Positions 7,759-17,816 are shown, counted from the stretch's first letter. The stretch: 64,000 nucleotides of DNA from Bacteroidota bacterium (GCA_947460595.1 CANHGS010000005.1:62001-126000), one strand, 5' to 3'. The notes: generated from the sequence alone by a model not told the origin. Translations and numbers: made by a program.

Positions 7759-10206
7759 ATGAAAAAATGGATCCTGACGGCAAGCCTTGCGTCAATGTCA
7801 ATCTTTAGTGTGGTAAACGCTCAAACCATTGCAGAACTGGATGCTAGGCGGATAATGTTACCCAATGGATGGTCTTTGAGTGCGGCAGGTAAAAACATTG
7901 GTCTTGGAGACCTGCCATTGAATATGGTCATCAGTAATAATAAAAAGCTGATTGCTGTGACCAATAATGGGCAAAGTGACCATAGTATTGAATTGATTGA
8001 TGCAGTTAAAGGAATTAAAGTGGATAGTCTGTTTATTGCAAAAGCATGGTATGGATTGGCCTTTAGTAGTAATGATCAATTTTTGTATGTATCTGCTGGT
8101 CATGACAATCAGGTGAATAGGTATGCTGTTAACAAATCCAAGTTACAATTAGTGGATTCCTTTGTTTTGGGAAAGCCTTGGCCAAACCCAATTGGAACTG
8201 CAGGCTTGGAAATTGAAGAGACCAACCACAACAAATTGTTTGTAGTAACCAAAGAAGCCAAAAGCCTATATGTCTTTGACTTGAGCACTAAGAAATTGCT
8301 TAGCCAATTGTCCTTGGGCGCTGAAGCCTATGCCTGCAAATTGTCTACCAATAAAACCCAATTGTATATTAGTCTTTGGGGTAATAAAAAACTATTGGTC
8401 TATGATATTGCCCAGGCAAAAATTATTCAGGACATAGCCGTTGGTGATCACCCCAATGAATTATTGCTCAACAAAAAAGGCAGTTTACTATATGTTGCCA
8501 ATTCTCAGGATAATACTGTTTCTATTATTGACACCAAATCTTATGCAGTAATAGAAACCCTGAATGCGGCTTTGTATCCTGCATCTCCAAGTGGTTCAAC
8601 AAGTAATGGTCTTGCTTTGAGTGAAGACGAAAAGACCTTATATATTGCCAATGCAGACAATAACTGTCTTACTGTATTTGATGTGTCAAGTATTCCCAAT
8701 AGTAAGTCAAAAGGATTTATTCCCGTTGGTTGGTACCCTACCAATGTAAAACTATTGGGGAAGAAAATATTTGTAACAAACGGAAAGGGTTTATCCTCTT
8801 ATGCCAATCCATTGGGTCCCAATCCGGTGAATAAACAACAAGTAGTTTTGAGTCATGCGGCAGATAGCACCAAGCCTGCAGATGTACAATATATTGGGTC
8901 TTTGTTTAAAGGAACATTAAGTATTATAGAGGAACCATCCAATAAACTATTAGAAGTCTATTCCAAAGCTGTCTACAAAAATACACCTTATACAAAAGAG
9001 AAAGAATTGAATACAGAGGGTGAAAAAGGAAACCCCATTCCTATGAAAGTAGGTGCCCCATCGCCCATTAAATATGTGTTTTATATTATCAAAGAAAATA
9101 GAACCTATGACCAGGTTTTGGCAGATGTAAAAGGTGGAAATGGCGATACCAGTTTATTGTTATTTGGAGACCCTATAACACCTAATCAACACAAAATTGC
9201 CAGAGACTATGTATTGCTTGACAATTTTTATGTAGACGCAGAAGTAAGTGCCGATGGGCATAATTGGAGTATGGGCGCCTATGCCAATGACTATGTAGAA
9301 AAAAACTGGCCAGCCAATTATGGCGGTAAAGGCGGTACCCATGGTACATCGGCCACCTTGAAAATTGGGAATAACAAAGACGGATTTATTTGGGATTTTT
9401 GTGCCAAAAATAATGTGAGCTACCGTTCTTACGGAGAGTTTGTGGCGGATGATTTTGGAACCAAACCAAGACTTGAATCGCTAAAGGGTCATGCTGCTGC
9501 ATTTGCACCATATGGTCTTGGCGTAAGAGATACTGTTAGATTTAGACAATGGAAAAAAGATTTTGATTCATTGATTGCCATACAGGCCGTTCCTAAATTC
9601 AATACTGTTAGAATGGGGAATGACCACACAGAAGGTATGCGTGCTGGTAGGCCAACACCCTATGCACACGTGGCAGACAATGACTTAGCAGTTGGTATGT
9701 TTATTGACCATTTGAGCAAGAGCCCTATTTGGAAGGAATCCGTAGTGTTCATTTTAGAAGACGACGCACAAAATGGTCCCGATCACGTAGACGCTCATAG
9801 AAGTCCAGCTTATGTTGTAGGACCCTATGTAAAAAGAAATTACGTGGACCATACCATGTATACCACTTCTGGCATGTTGCGTACCATGGAGCTGATACTA
9901 GGTCTTCCTCCCATGACACAATACGATGCTGCGGCAACTCCCATGTGGCGTTCCTTTACCAATAAAGCGGATCTAACTCCATTTAATCACCTGCCCTCTA
10001 ATATTGATTTGAATGGGAAAAATCCAATCAATACAAAAGGAACTGCTGTTGCTAAGCTTTCAGAAAAGTATGACTGGAGCAAAGAAGACAGGGTACCAGA
10101 CTTAGTAATGAATGAAATTCTTTGGCAAGGCATCAAGGGCAAACCAGCCCCATCGCCAGTTAGAGCCGCATTTGTAAAAGAACAACCAAAGGCGGATAAG
10201 GACTAA
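7759..10206 (+). CDS. Secreted YVTN beta-propeller / phosphoesterase fusion
   Basis: The 815-aa protein has a Sec signal peptide (cleavage after VVNAQ, about residue 22). Residues about 40-350 form a YVTN-type beta-propeller, visible as repeated strands such as LYVANSQDNTVSIIDT and LYIANADNNCLTVFD. Residues about 440-760 form an alkaline-phosphatase-superfamily phosphoesterase domain starting KYVFYIIKENRTYDQV, with later metal-site motifs (VFILEDDAQNGPDHVDAHRS). The family resembles bacterial phosphoesterases and phospholipases C; the substrate is unknown. The gene is monocistronic and ends at a strong bidirectional terminator. Confidence 0.82.
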   Translation: MKKWILTASLASMSIFSVVNAQTIAELDARRIMLPNGWSLSAAGKNIGLGDLPLNMVISNNKKLIAVTNNGQSDHSIELIDAVKGIKVDSLFIAKAWYGLAFSSNDQFLYVSAGHDNQVNRYAVNKSKLQLVDSFVLGKPWPNPIGTAGLEIEETNHNKLFVVTKEAKSLYVFDLSTKKLLSQLSLGAEAYACKLSTNKTQLYISLWGNKKLLVYDIAQAKIIQDIAVGDHPNELLLNKKGSLLYVANSQDNTVSIIDTKSYAVIETLNAALYPASPSGSTSNGLALSEDEKTLYIANADNNCLTVFDVSSIPNSKSKGFIPVGWYPTNVKLLGKKIFVTNGKGLSSYANPLGPNPVNKQQVVLSHAADSTKPADVQYIGSLFKGTLSIIEEPSNKLLEVYSKAVYKNTPYTKEKELNTEGEKGNPIPMKVGAPSPIKYVFYIIKENRTYDQVLADVKGGNGDTSLLLFGDPITPNQHKIARDYVLLDNFYVDAEVSADGHNWSMGAYANDYVEKNWPANYGGKGGTHGTSATLKIGNNKDGFIWDFCAKNNVSYRSYGEFVADDFGTKPRLESLKGHAAAFAPYGLGVRDTVRFRQWKKDFDSLIAIQAVPKFNTVRMGNDHTEGMRAGRPTPYAHVADNDLAVGMFIDHLSKSPIWKESVVFILEDDAQNGPDHVDAHRSPAYVVGPYVKRNYVDHTMYTTSGMLRTMELILGLPPMTQYDAAATPMWRSFTNKADLTPFNHLPSNIDLNGKNPINTKGTAVAKLSEKYDWSKEDRVPDLVMNEILWQGIKGKPAPSPVRAAFVKEQPKADKD

Positions 10207-10230
10207 TTTTTAAAGAAAAAACTGAGTATA

Positions 10231-10268
10231 AAAAAAGCCACTTACCAATTATGGTGAGTGGCTTTTTT
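10231..10268. terminator. Bidirectional intrinsic terminator
   Basis: A 16-bp stem with one G-U wobble (AAAAAAGCCACTTACC pairing with GGTGAGTGGCTTTTTT) and a 6-nt loop lies between two convergent genes. The A-tract on one side and T-tract on the other let it serve both strands. Confidence 0.9.
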
Positions 10269-10282
10269 ATTGAAATTGTCTT

Positions 10283-11854
10283 CTAGTATTTAGCCGGCTG
10301 ATCTGCTTTAGGCAAAGTCTTCTTAATAAAATTGCGCAAGCTTTGGTTGCTGCTTTCTAGGTCTGGTTTGCGCAGGTACATCATGTGCCCGCTGCGGTAT
10401 CCTTCCCAGCTAAGTCTGTCTTTGAGTTTACCGCTGGGATCCAATTGCCACATGCTGTATTTGGCGTTGAAATAATCACAGGCACCATCGTAATAGCCTG
10501 ATTGAATTAACACGTGCATATAGGGGTTTTCTGCCATGGCAAGTCTTAGGTTCTCTCCACTTTTGTCTCCGGTTCTGTCCCAAGGATTTACTGGGCCAAA
10601 CATATAGTAGCGCAAATCGGTTTTGTATTTTAACTCATCTCTCAAATACATATTAATGGCTGGTGTAAATGAATGCAACCAAGAAGTGAGCTCGGAATTA
10701 TAGTCGGGAGCTTCACCTGCATCTTTGCCATCAATACCTTTGTATCTTGAATCTAATCGGCCTACGGTATAGCCTTTATCGCGAAGCAATTCTTTCCAAA
10801 ACAAATTGGTAGAAACGTTCAAGTTATTTTGTAACCATACTTTTTCTGCTATACCAGAATAGCGCGCCATTTTAGCGGCAATCTCTTTGCGTTTGGTTTC
10901 TTCTAAAAATCCACCTTTTGAAATGGCCGGAATGAGTTCGTCAATAGTAAACTGTTCCACTTCTGGAAGCATGGCCGTCAAGTCTTTTTTCTGCAAGTCT
11001 GTTGGCAATGCTTTATGGTACCAAGCTGTTGCTGCGTAATAAGGTAAGCGCAAGGCAATCTCTATGGGTCCCTCTCTTTCAATACCCAAATTAGTAGGAG
11101 ACACCAGGACCACTCCGTTAATGTACATCCAATGGGTGTTTTGTAATTCCAAAGCCATGGCCGATACCCTTCCTGTTCCATAGCTCTCACCAATCAAATA
11201 CTTTGGCGATGCCCAACGATTCATTCTAGATACAAATGTGTTTACCCACTCTGATAGGTATTTTACATCGGCCTTAACGCCAAAAAAACGGCTGGTTGGA
11301 ATGTCTTTGCTTACAGGTCTTGAAAATCCGGTATTCACGGGATCTACATAAACAATATCTGCTACATCCAAAATAGATTGGGAATTATCATGCAGTCCAT
11401 AGGGTTGCAAAGGATACCCTTCATCGTCTACGTTCAAAACTCTTGGTCCAGTATATCCAAGTTCCATCCAAACAGAAGGAGTGCCTGGGCCTCCATTAAA
11501 AGAAATGACCAAGGGTCTGCTTGCGCGATCCTTAACGTCTGAGCGCTCATAATAGGTAAAGAACACACCAGCTTGTACTTTGCCATCCTCATCCCAAACG
11601 GGCATCATGCCTGTGACGGTTTTATAAGGAACCTTGGTGCCCTTGATGGTTACTTCGTGTTCACTACTCACAGTTTGGTCTGGGTTAAAGGGAATATTGT
11701 AATTAGCAGTTTTGGCGTCCTGCGCTACTGCAGGGGCTACTGCTGTTGCAGTTCCTGAAGCCGTAGCGCCACCAATTGCTCTAGGACCTTGCCCTTGAGC
11801 TATAATACCTGATGCAATGGACAATGCCAGAGCAGAAAAGAAAATTTTTTGCAT
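10283..11854 (-). CDS. S10-family serine carboxypeptidase
   Basis: The 523-aa protein has a Sec signal peptide (SGIIAQGQG) and the S10 peptidase landmarks: oxyanion region SFNGGPGTPSVWMELG near 115, the nucleophile elbow LIGESYGTGR near 218, and a C-terminal catalytic His in YRSGHMMYLR near 490, with the Asp probably in GYYDGACDYF. The family removes C-terminal residues from peptides at acid pH; here it would work in the periplasm or outside. The mature protein starts with an Ala/Thr/Gly-rich linker. It is a single gene, convergent with the phosphoesterase across the shared terminator. Confidence 0.87.
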   Translation of the reverse strand: MQKIFFSALALSIASGIIAQGQGPRAIGGATASGTATAVAPAVAQDAKTANYNIPFNPDQTVSSEHEVTIKGTKVPYKTVTGMMPVWDEDGKVQAGVFFTYYERSDVKDRASRPLVISFNGGPGTPSVWMELGYTGPRVLNVDDEGYPLQPYGLHDNSQSILDVADIVYVDPVNTGFSRPVSKDIPTSRFFGVKADVKYLSEWVNTFVSRMNRWASPKYLIGESYGTGRVSAMALELQNTHWMYINGVVLVSPTNLGIEREGPIEIALRLPYYAATAWYHKALPTDLQKKDLTAMLPEVEQFTIDELIPAISKGGFLEETKRKEIAAKMARYSGIAEKVWLQNNLNVSTNLFWKELLRDKGYTVGRLDSRYKGIDGKDAGEAPDYNSELTSWLHSFTPAINMYLRDELKYKTDLRYYMFGPVNPWDRTGDKSGENLRLAMAENPYMHVLIQSGYYDGACDYFNAKYSMWQLDPSGKLKDRLSWEGYRSGHMMYLRKPDLESSNQSLRNFIKKTLPKADQPAKY

Positions 11855-12041
11855 ACTATTGAATTGATGTTGGTAATATCAGGAATGGAATTGTTTTCCT
11901 GATAAAAATTCAATTTAATCAATTTCAAAATACAGATAGTCTAAAGTCTAATAATTTATATACTGGTTTAAATTAGAAAGGGTGTGCTCATTTTGTAAAA
12001 CTTAGTTGCTTTTACATAGTCTTTTTGAATGTAAATACTAT

Positions 12042-13451
12042 TTATGCTTTTGGAGCTTGTTTTACTGTTTCGTTAATTTTTTCAACTATGTCTTTAATCA
12101 CAATGTCTAATCTTTCTACCTCAACTGAGATATGATTGATAAGAATATCTTGTTCATCTTTTGAGATATCAGATTCAGGTTTTAAAAGAAGTTTGGTTAT
12201 TCCAAATAAATTTGAAATTGGTTTATTTAATAAATGAACTTCTTTCCAAGCAATATCTTCTAAGTTTTTGATATATCTCTTTGTTTGAACTTGCGCATTT
12301 ATTTCCTTGTTAATATTTTGAGAAGTTATAGAGATCCCAAGAAGTGCTTTTTGGTTATTATAAATTGGAGTAAAATAGTGTGAATGCCATTCTTTTTCTG
12401 TTTTGCTAATATTAGACAAAGCATAAAATTCATTTTTAATTCCAGCAGTAGCTTTAGCAAAAGAAGAATTGAATTTATTTTCAGTTTCTTTAAAAATAAA
12501 TTCTTTAAAATCCATTCCAATTTCTAATTCCTTTTCATAAATATTAAAAAATTCTTTTTTAGCCAACGAATTAAAATAGAGTAATTTGTAATCTAGGCTC
12601 AGAAATATATTTGATTCGTTATTTGTATTAGACATTGCAATTAAATTAGCTTGGTCTAATTTTATTTGCGAAACCAATTTAAAGCGTCTTTTCTTTATTT
12701 CTAATGGATGGTTTGTACTATATAAAAATTCAGGATGTAAAATTAGCGTGATTGCAAGAAGCAGTAAGACAATAGAGATAATCAGCCTAACTAATGTGGT
12801 CATTGAAGTAGGTGATAAAACAAGGCCTGATGTTATTATAATTAAAGATGCAGTACTCATTATTATAATAATAATTTTGACAAAACGGTAAACTGGCCTG
12901 TTGTTTAATTCACTAACGTCTTTTTTTGATTTAATACATTTTATATATAATCGAATGGTTATGATATTATAAATAAAATAGCTTAGTTGATGCAAAACTC
13001 CATGCCATTTTGGATTTAATAAAGGTGATTTGAATGAAGGAATAATCAAAACACCAGTTTTTATAAAATATTCTATAATCTCTATTTTTTCCTTTGCACT
13101 ACTAAAAAGAAATGGCATTAAAATAATATAATGCAATAAAAAAGGAACAAGATGAAGCCAATCAAATTTTCTTAATCTACGCTCATCTAAAAGGGAGGAC
13201 CTAATAAATAAGTATACCAGTGGCCCAAGTAAATATCTAAATGGCATGGTAACTCTAAATAGATGTGGAAAAGAATAAATTATTCTAGTTTCTACTAATA
13301 GTGACTGAATGGCTAGTAGTGTTAAGCAAAAAATATAAATATTAAAAAGCCGAAAAGCTAATATTCTACCCCTACTAAAAATAGAAATTATAACAATTAA
13401 AACTCCTAAAATAATAGCACTAGCATCTGATATGTTTATCCAATTATTCAT
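12042..13451 (-). CDS. 7TM-PAS sensor with histidine phosphoacceptor helix but no kinase ATPase domain
   Basis: The 469-aa protein has about seven hydrophobic segments in residues 1-245, of the type fused to AraC regulators in Bacteroidota (FRYLLGPLVYLFIRSSLLDE). A PAS-like domain follows at about 265-385. The last part is a DHp-like two-helix region with the His phosphoacceptor setting IAWKEVHLLNKPISNLFGI near 405. The protein stops after the second helix (ending QAPKA), so no N, G1 or G2 box of a HATPase domain is present. Its ATG overlaps the stop of the upstream paralogue (ATGA at 13448-13451), which indicates translational coupling. It may be a phosphoacceptor or sensor working with a kinase encoded elsewhere. 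Confidence 0.75.
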   Translation of the reverse strand: MNNWINISDASAIILGVLIVIISIFSRGRILAFRLFNIYIFCLTLLAIQSLLVETRIIYSFPHLFRVTMPFRYLLGPLVYLFIRSSLLDERRLRKFDWLHLVPFLLHYIILMPFLFSSAKEKIEIIEYFIKTGVLIIPSFKSPLLNPKWHGVLHQLSYFIYNIITIRLYIKCIKSKKDVSELNNRPVYRFVKIIIIIMSTASLIIITSGLVLSPTSMTTLVRLIISIVLLLLAITLILHPEFLYSTNHPLEIKKRRFKLVSQIKLDQANLIAMSNTNNESNIFLSLDYKLLYFNSLAKKEFFNIYEKELEIGMDFKEFIFKETENKFNSSFAKATAGIKNEFYALSNISKTEKEWHSHYFTPIYNNQKALLGISITSQNINKEINAQVQTKRYIKNLEDIAWKEVHLLNKPISNLFGITKLLLKPESDISKDEQDILINHISVEVERLDIVIKDIVEKINETVKQAPKA

Positions 13452-14890
13452 TTGGAATCTTTAATTAAATCTTCTACGGGATGTGGTTTTATTTGTTCAA
13501 TTAAAATTTGATTACTTGAATTTGTTATTTCATTTATATTTTTGCTTAAGCGCTCAACCTCTTGATAGATTTGACTTATGAACAGTGGCCTTTTTGAATG
13601 GTCAGTATTTTTTTTAAGTAATCTAGACAATCCAATAAGATTAGCAATAGGCGCCCTTAAAATGTGTGCTTCTTGCCATGCTATGGCTTCTAGTTTTTTA
13701 ATATAAGTCTGGTTGTTAAACTCTATTTTTTTTATTCTATCAATATTGATAGCCTTAAATGAGATCCCCATTAAATTATTTTGATAATCATAAACGGGTA
13801 TTAGTGAAATTTGAAACCACTCAACAAAATCATTATATCCAATAGATTGCTGAATTTCAAATGAAATTAGATGACCTATTATTGCTTGTTCAAATGCATC
13901 ATTAAAAGATGACAAGACTTCAGGTTGTAGATATTTCCTAAAATCGTCACCAACAGCTACTTGGGCATTTAAAACCAGTTTAATTCTTTTTTCTGCTAGG
14001 TTATTATAATATATAACCTTGCAATTGGTACTTAAAAACACATTGGCTTCAATACTACTATTAGTCATGGCCATTAGGTTAGAACGTACCAAGGCTTTTT
14101 CTGTATTTAATATTTGCTGATTTTTACTTAAAATAAAAGAGAAATTATCTCCATATAAGTAATCAGGATTTTTAAATAACATTATAGCCAAGGTGAAAAT
14201 CATGGCACTTAGAGAAATATTCATCATTAATTCTGATACTCCTGCATTTATGTGGTGAACTAGAATAGCAATAAAAGTCAGTATAAGAGACGACGATTTT
14301 ATTAAGATTATAGTTAAGGCAAATTTGTTTTTTGGATCATTTTCTATATACGTTAGCTTGTTATTTTTAGCAGATATATAAACAAAAATACCTGCTATAA
14401 CATAAATTATATTGCTTAATTGTATTAAAACCGAATGAAATATATTTGGAAAAAATCCCACTTCATATTCTATTAAACTAATCAAATCTGTCCTGCCCAG
14501 ACTTTGAATTATATTTAATTTATATTCTTTTGAATGTAGAAAAAAAAGTAGGAGCTCTAAAAAATATAATACAAATGGCAAAAAATGCAATAAATCTGTT
14601 TTCAGAAATTTAGTTTCATTAGATACTAAGGCCCTAATAATTAAGAAACTAAGTGGTCCCAAGAGAATAATAAGTGTAACAGGAATTTTAAAGGCATGTG
14701 GTATTAAGTATAATAAACCAGCTTTAAGCACTAGTGAATATCCTATAAATAAAGATATTAAAAGGAGGTTTGCGGTAAGTAGTTTAAAGGCAAGCGTTTT
14801 TCCTTTTCTTAACATTAACAAGCTAGAAAGCAATAGGCCCAATACTAACGCTACAATACTGAAGAAAATGGATATTTGAGTTAGATCCAT
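13448..14890 (-). CDS. 7TM-PAS sensor with DHp helix but no kinase ATPase domain (paralogue)
   Basis: The 480-aa product has the same architecture as the gene downstream: seven membrane segments (about 1-245, with ILLGPLSFLIIRALVSNE), a PAS-like domain (about 265-395) and a DHp-like helix pair centred on IAWQEAHILRAPIANLIGL near 415. The phosphoacceptor His is in the usual H-x-x-R-x-P setting of Bacteroidota sensor kinases, but the chain ends about 60 residues later without an ATP-binding domain. It is the first gene of a two-gene unit. A 10-bp perfect inverted repeat lies 12-44 bp upstream of the start. The two paralogues could form heterodimers, which is inference. Confidence 0.75.
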   Translation of the reverse strand: MDLTQISIFFSIVALVLGLLLSSLLMLRKGKTLAFKLLTANLLLISLFIGYSLVLKAGLLYLIPHAFKIPVTLIILLGPLSFLIIRALVSNETKFLKTDLLHFLPFVLYFLELLLFFLHSKEYKLNIIQSLGRTDLISLIEYEVGFFPNIFHSVLIQLSNIIYVIAGIFVYISAKNNKLTYIENDPKNKFALTIILIKSSSLILTFIAILVHHINAGVSELMMNISLSAMIFTLAIMLFKNPDYLYGDNFSFILSKNQQILNTEKALVRSNLMAMTNSSIEANVFLSTNCKVIYYNNLAEKRIKLVLNAQVAVGDDFRKYLQPEVLSSFNDAFEQAIIGHLISFEIQQSIGYNDFVEWFQISLIPVYDYQNNLMGISFKAINIDRIKKIEFNNQTYIKKLEAIAWQEAHILRAPIANLIGLSRLLKKNTDHSKRPLFISQIYQEVERLSKNINEITNSSNQILIEQIKPHPVEDLIKDSK

Positions 14891-14901
14891 GATAGCTTTT
14901 G

Positions 14902-14934
14902 AATTAGTATGATTTTGCTAAATGCATACTAATT
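14902..14934. promoter_or_regulatory. Inverted repeat upstream of sensor pair
   Basis: Perfect 10-bp arms AATTAGTATG (14902-14911) and CATACTAATT (14925-14934) are separated by 13 bp. The element sits directly upstream of the start at 14890. It could be a dimeric regulator site or a leader stem-loop; sequence alone does not decide. Confidence 0.5.
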
Positions 14935-15192
14935 AGTTACATGTTGGGGTTCTTTGCAAAAGGAATCCATTTTTCTACTAATTTATATAATACTGTCGTC
15001 ATTAATTACAAAATAATTATCATATAGCCTTAAAACTATGCGGTTTTGTAAATATTATACTACAAGCTTGTCCTTTTAACATTCAAAATAATATACATAT
15101 TAAATAGCAAAAAAAAGCGGAAATTCCTGTTCTTGCCCTTGTTCTAATGTAGCATTATGCTATTGTTTGTACATTTGATTCAAATAGTTCCC

Positions 15193-15693
15193 ATGAATAA
15201 GGCTTTTGGAATTAGTGTTGTATACCTTTTTTTTGCTTGTTGGTCTAATGCGCAGTGTAAAATAACTCAGATTAAGAATGCTGATGGATCTATGTTTCTT
15301 TCTACTGATAACAGCTTGATGTACCAGACCGCTAAGAAAAAACTAGTTGAAAGATTGGCTACGGATAATGAAAACTATTTTCTTGAAATTCTACCTACTC
15401 CATTTTTACCTAAACCAGCTGGATCAAAAGTCAAGAAAGACCTGACGGTTACTTTGAGCAATCAAAAATCCTATGTACTAAAGCATTTTGATGCTAGATA
15501 TTTGAATAAAGACAGTAGTTTCTCTATTTTGTTTCTTTTCAACAGTAAAGATATTCCTGATTTCAAACAGTATAAAATCAATAGCATCATCTTAAGTGAT
15601 GGCACTGCAGATAATGCCATGTATAAATTGGTCTTACATCCAGATGCCATTCAAAAACAATTGGCTTGTTTCAATAATATTGGAAAAAAATAA
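15193..15693 (+). CDS. Secreted protein of unknown function
   Basis: With the ATG at 15193 the protein is 166 aa and starts with a clear Sec signal peptide (MNKAFGISVVYLFFACWSNA). An upstream in-frame ATG at 15157 would bury that signal, so 15193 is preferred. The mature part is polar and mixed alpha/beta, with no motif I recognise. It ends 9 bp before the convergent DUF2490 gene with no visible terminator between them. Confidence 0.6.
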   Translation: MNKAFGISVVYLFFACWSNAQCKITQIKNADGSMFLSTDNSLMYQTAKKKLVERLATDNENYFLEILPTPFLPKPAGSKVKKDLTVTLSNQKSYVLKHFDARYLNKDSSFSILFLFNSKDIPDFKQYKINSIILSDGTADNAMYKLVLHPDAIQKQLACFNNIGKK

Positions 15694-15702
15694 AAGGCCC
15701 AT

Positions 15703-16536
15703 TTAATTCCCATTATCCACGCTATGTAGCTCACGGGATTTGTTTTTGTCTTTGTATTTGCGGAATAAATCGGTGAAAGAGAAGTTGATTTGGTAACTGT
15801 TGTAGACAAGGTTTCCGCCAGATCTGGGTAGCCATTCATTACTATACAGCAACTCTATTTGAGTATCGTCTGTAAGTGCATAGCCACCGCCAATGGTCAA
15901 TCTATTTCTATCAAAAAAATCCTTTCCCGTGATGGCTGCCTGCGTTTTAACAAACAATTCATCGGATAATACGGAATAGTATATTCCCTTTCTGATGACT
16001 TTCCCATTCAAGGGTTGGGTATATTTTAATTGTGCACGTAAACGATAATAGGCTTCAAAGGTTTTGGCATTATTTTGTATTCGACGGTCTTCTAGCCTAA
16101 ATCGCGTTAGCAATGAATACCCAATCTTGTGTATATAATAGGTTCCCTGTAAAGCGTATCTAATTTCAAAATTCTTAGCCTGCTCAATATCTGGAATAGA
16201 GACATTGCCAAATAATGCTAGGAAATAGGAGAGCTTCCACCTGGAACTAGCATAGTAGTGGGCCCAGCCGCGCAAATAAAACTGTGATGCTTTTGCAAAG
16301 GGGCTATGGTTATTTGGAGGGATGCTGGTATAGCTTTGGCCTAAATTAAATTCAAGGGTCCATTTTTTACCAAGTGATTCTACGTCTGAAAACTCATTTG
16401 AGAATTGATTATAACTGGTATTTTGAGCTTGTACTGACTGATTTGAAATAAAAAAAACCAGGGTAGTAACCCCCAAAAAACTGTTACAAACGTATTTGAT
16501 TACTTGTTGAATATTATAATTTTGTACAATCTTCAT
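15703..16536 (-). CDS. DUF2490-type outer-membrane beta-barrel protein
   Basis: The 277-aa protein has a signal peptide (LVFFISNQSVQA) and then alternating amphipathic strands rich in Tyr, Arg and Phe typical of DUF2490, for example YSLLTRFRLEDRRI and YRLRAQLKYTQPL. The end (YQINFSFTDLFRKYKDKNKS) carries a short charged tail after the last strand rather than a terminal Phe. The family is predicted to form small outer-membrane barrels of unknown function. The gene stands alone, with 213 bp of AT-rich DNA upstream. Confidence 0.65.
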   Translation of the reverse strand: MKIVQNYNIQQVIKYVCNSFLGVTTLVFFISNQSVQAQNTSYNQFSNEFSDVESLGKKWTLEFNLGQSYTSIPPNNHSPFAKASQFYLRGWAHYYASSRWKLSYFLALFGNVSIPDIEQAKNFEIRYALQGTYYIHKIGYSLLTRFRLEDRRIQNNAKTFEAYYRLRAQLKYTQPLNGKVIRKGIYYSVLSDELFVKTQAAITGKDFFDRNRLTIGGGYALTDDTQIELLYSNEWLPRSGGNLVYNSYQINFSFTDLFRKYKDKNKSRELHSVDNGN

Positions 16537-16749
16537 AATTATGAAAATTCAAATTGGGAAAATTAAGCCATTATTTTTTCCATAGAGCTGTTTCTGCTCC
16601 TGGTTTTTAAACTTAAATAGATTGTTTTCAATTGTTTTTTTTAAATGTTCCTACAAATCTAATGTCTTATCATAAACTAATTATATGCTCTTGACAAGGA
16701 ACTTACTACAAATTGTTTAACTTATGAATCTAAAATCAAGCTTGCATAT

Positions 16750-17748
16750 ATGAAACCTATACTTTCTCGTAGAGCATTTTTACACAATAGCAGTTTTGCC
16801 ACACTGGCTTTTATTTGTACAGGCCATGCGGCAAATGCCGTTGGCAGTTTTTTAGATAGCAAACCCAATTCAAAAATTAAAGGAGTTCAAATAGGGGCCA
16901 TCACTTATTCCTGGAGAAGTATGCCCGGTTCAGTTGACCAATTGTTGCAATACTGTGTTGATTGCAATATCAGTGCCATTGAATTAATGGGCGATGCGGT
17001 AGAAGACTATGCCGGTAAACCAACTAATCCTGTAAAATTTATCCCTGGTCAGCCAAGGCAATTAAATGATGAGCAAAAAGCACAAATGGCACAGTACCAA
17101 AAAGACGTGGCTGCATGGCGCGCTTCTGTTGGTATGGAAAAATTTGAAGCCCTGCGTAAGCAATATCAAAAAGCGGGTGTAAGTATATATGCTTTTAAAC
17201 CCAATGCCCTTAATCCTAATAATACCGATGCTGAAATTGAATACGCACTCAAAGCAGCTAAAGCATTAGGAGCTGCAAGTGTTACCGTAGAATTACCTAC
17301 CAAGCCAGAACATTCACAACGCTTGGGTAAGTTAGCAGAGAAACACAAAGTTTATATAGGATACCATGCTCATACACAAGCCACAGACACAGCTTGGGAC
17401 CTAGCTTTGAGTCAATCTCCTTATAATTCTATGAACCTTGACTGTGGACACTATATTGCCGCAGGTGGTATCAATACCAAAGATTCCCTATTAGCATTAA
17501 TTGAAGACAAACAGGATAGAATCACTAGCATGCATATCAAAGACAGAAAATCTAAAGTCAATGGTGGTGCCAATATGGTCTGGGGAAATGGTGATACCCC
17601 TCTCAAAGAAATTTTAAATTTACTCAAAGAAAAAAAATACAAAATTCCTGCAACCATTGAATTGGAGTATGATATTCCTACAGGATCAGACGCGGTTAAA
17701 GAAACCAAAATCTGTTTTGAGTATGCAAAAAAATTATTAGAAGCATAA
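16750..17748 (+). CDS. Sugar phosphate isomerase/epimerase-like TIM-barrel enzyme (exported)
   Basis: The 332-aa protein starts with a Tat-like signal (SRRAFLHNSSFATLAFICTG). The body fits the xylose-isomerase-like TIM barrel (AP_endonuc_2 family): conserved acidic metal-site positions appear in AIELMGD, VTVELPTKPEHS, IGYHAHTQ, NLDCGHYI, MHIKDRK and TIELEYDIP. Such enzymes isomerise or epimerise sugars or inositols; the exact substrate is not predictable. The gene is monocistronic and ends at a strong terminator. Confidence 0.8.
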   Translation: MKPILSRRAFLHNSSFATLAFICTGHAANAVGSFLDSKPNSKIKGVQIGAITYSWRSMPGSVDQLLQYCVDCNISAIELMGDAVEDYAGKPTNPVKFIPGQPRQLNDEQKAQMAQYQKDVAAWRASVGMEKFEALRKQYQKAGVSIYAFKPNALNPNNTDAEIEYALKAAKALGAASVTVELPTKPEHSQRLGKLAEKHKVYIGYHAHTQATDTAWDLALSQSPYNSMNLDCGHYIAAGGINTKDSLLALIEDKQDRITSMHIKDRKSKVNGGANMVWGNGDTPLKEILNLLKEKKYKIPATIELEYDIPTGSDAVKETKICFEYAKKLLEA

Positions 17749-17764
17749 GCACCATCAATACATT

Positions 17765-17802
17765 AAAAAAGGGGCAGTCATATTCTGATTGCCCCTTTTT
17801 TT
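17765..17802. terminator. Bidirectional intrinsic terminator
   Basis: The stem AAAAAAGGGGCAGTCA pairs with TGATTGCCCCTTTTTT across a 5-nt loop, with one G-U wobble. It sits between the isomerase gene and the convergent M14 peptidase gene and can work on both strands. Confidence 0.9.
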
Positions 17803-17816
17803 AACTGACTACTTAC

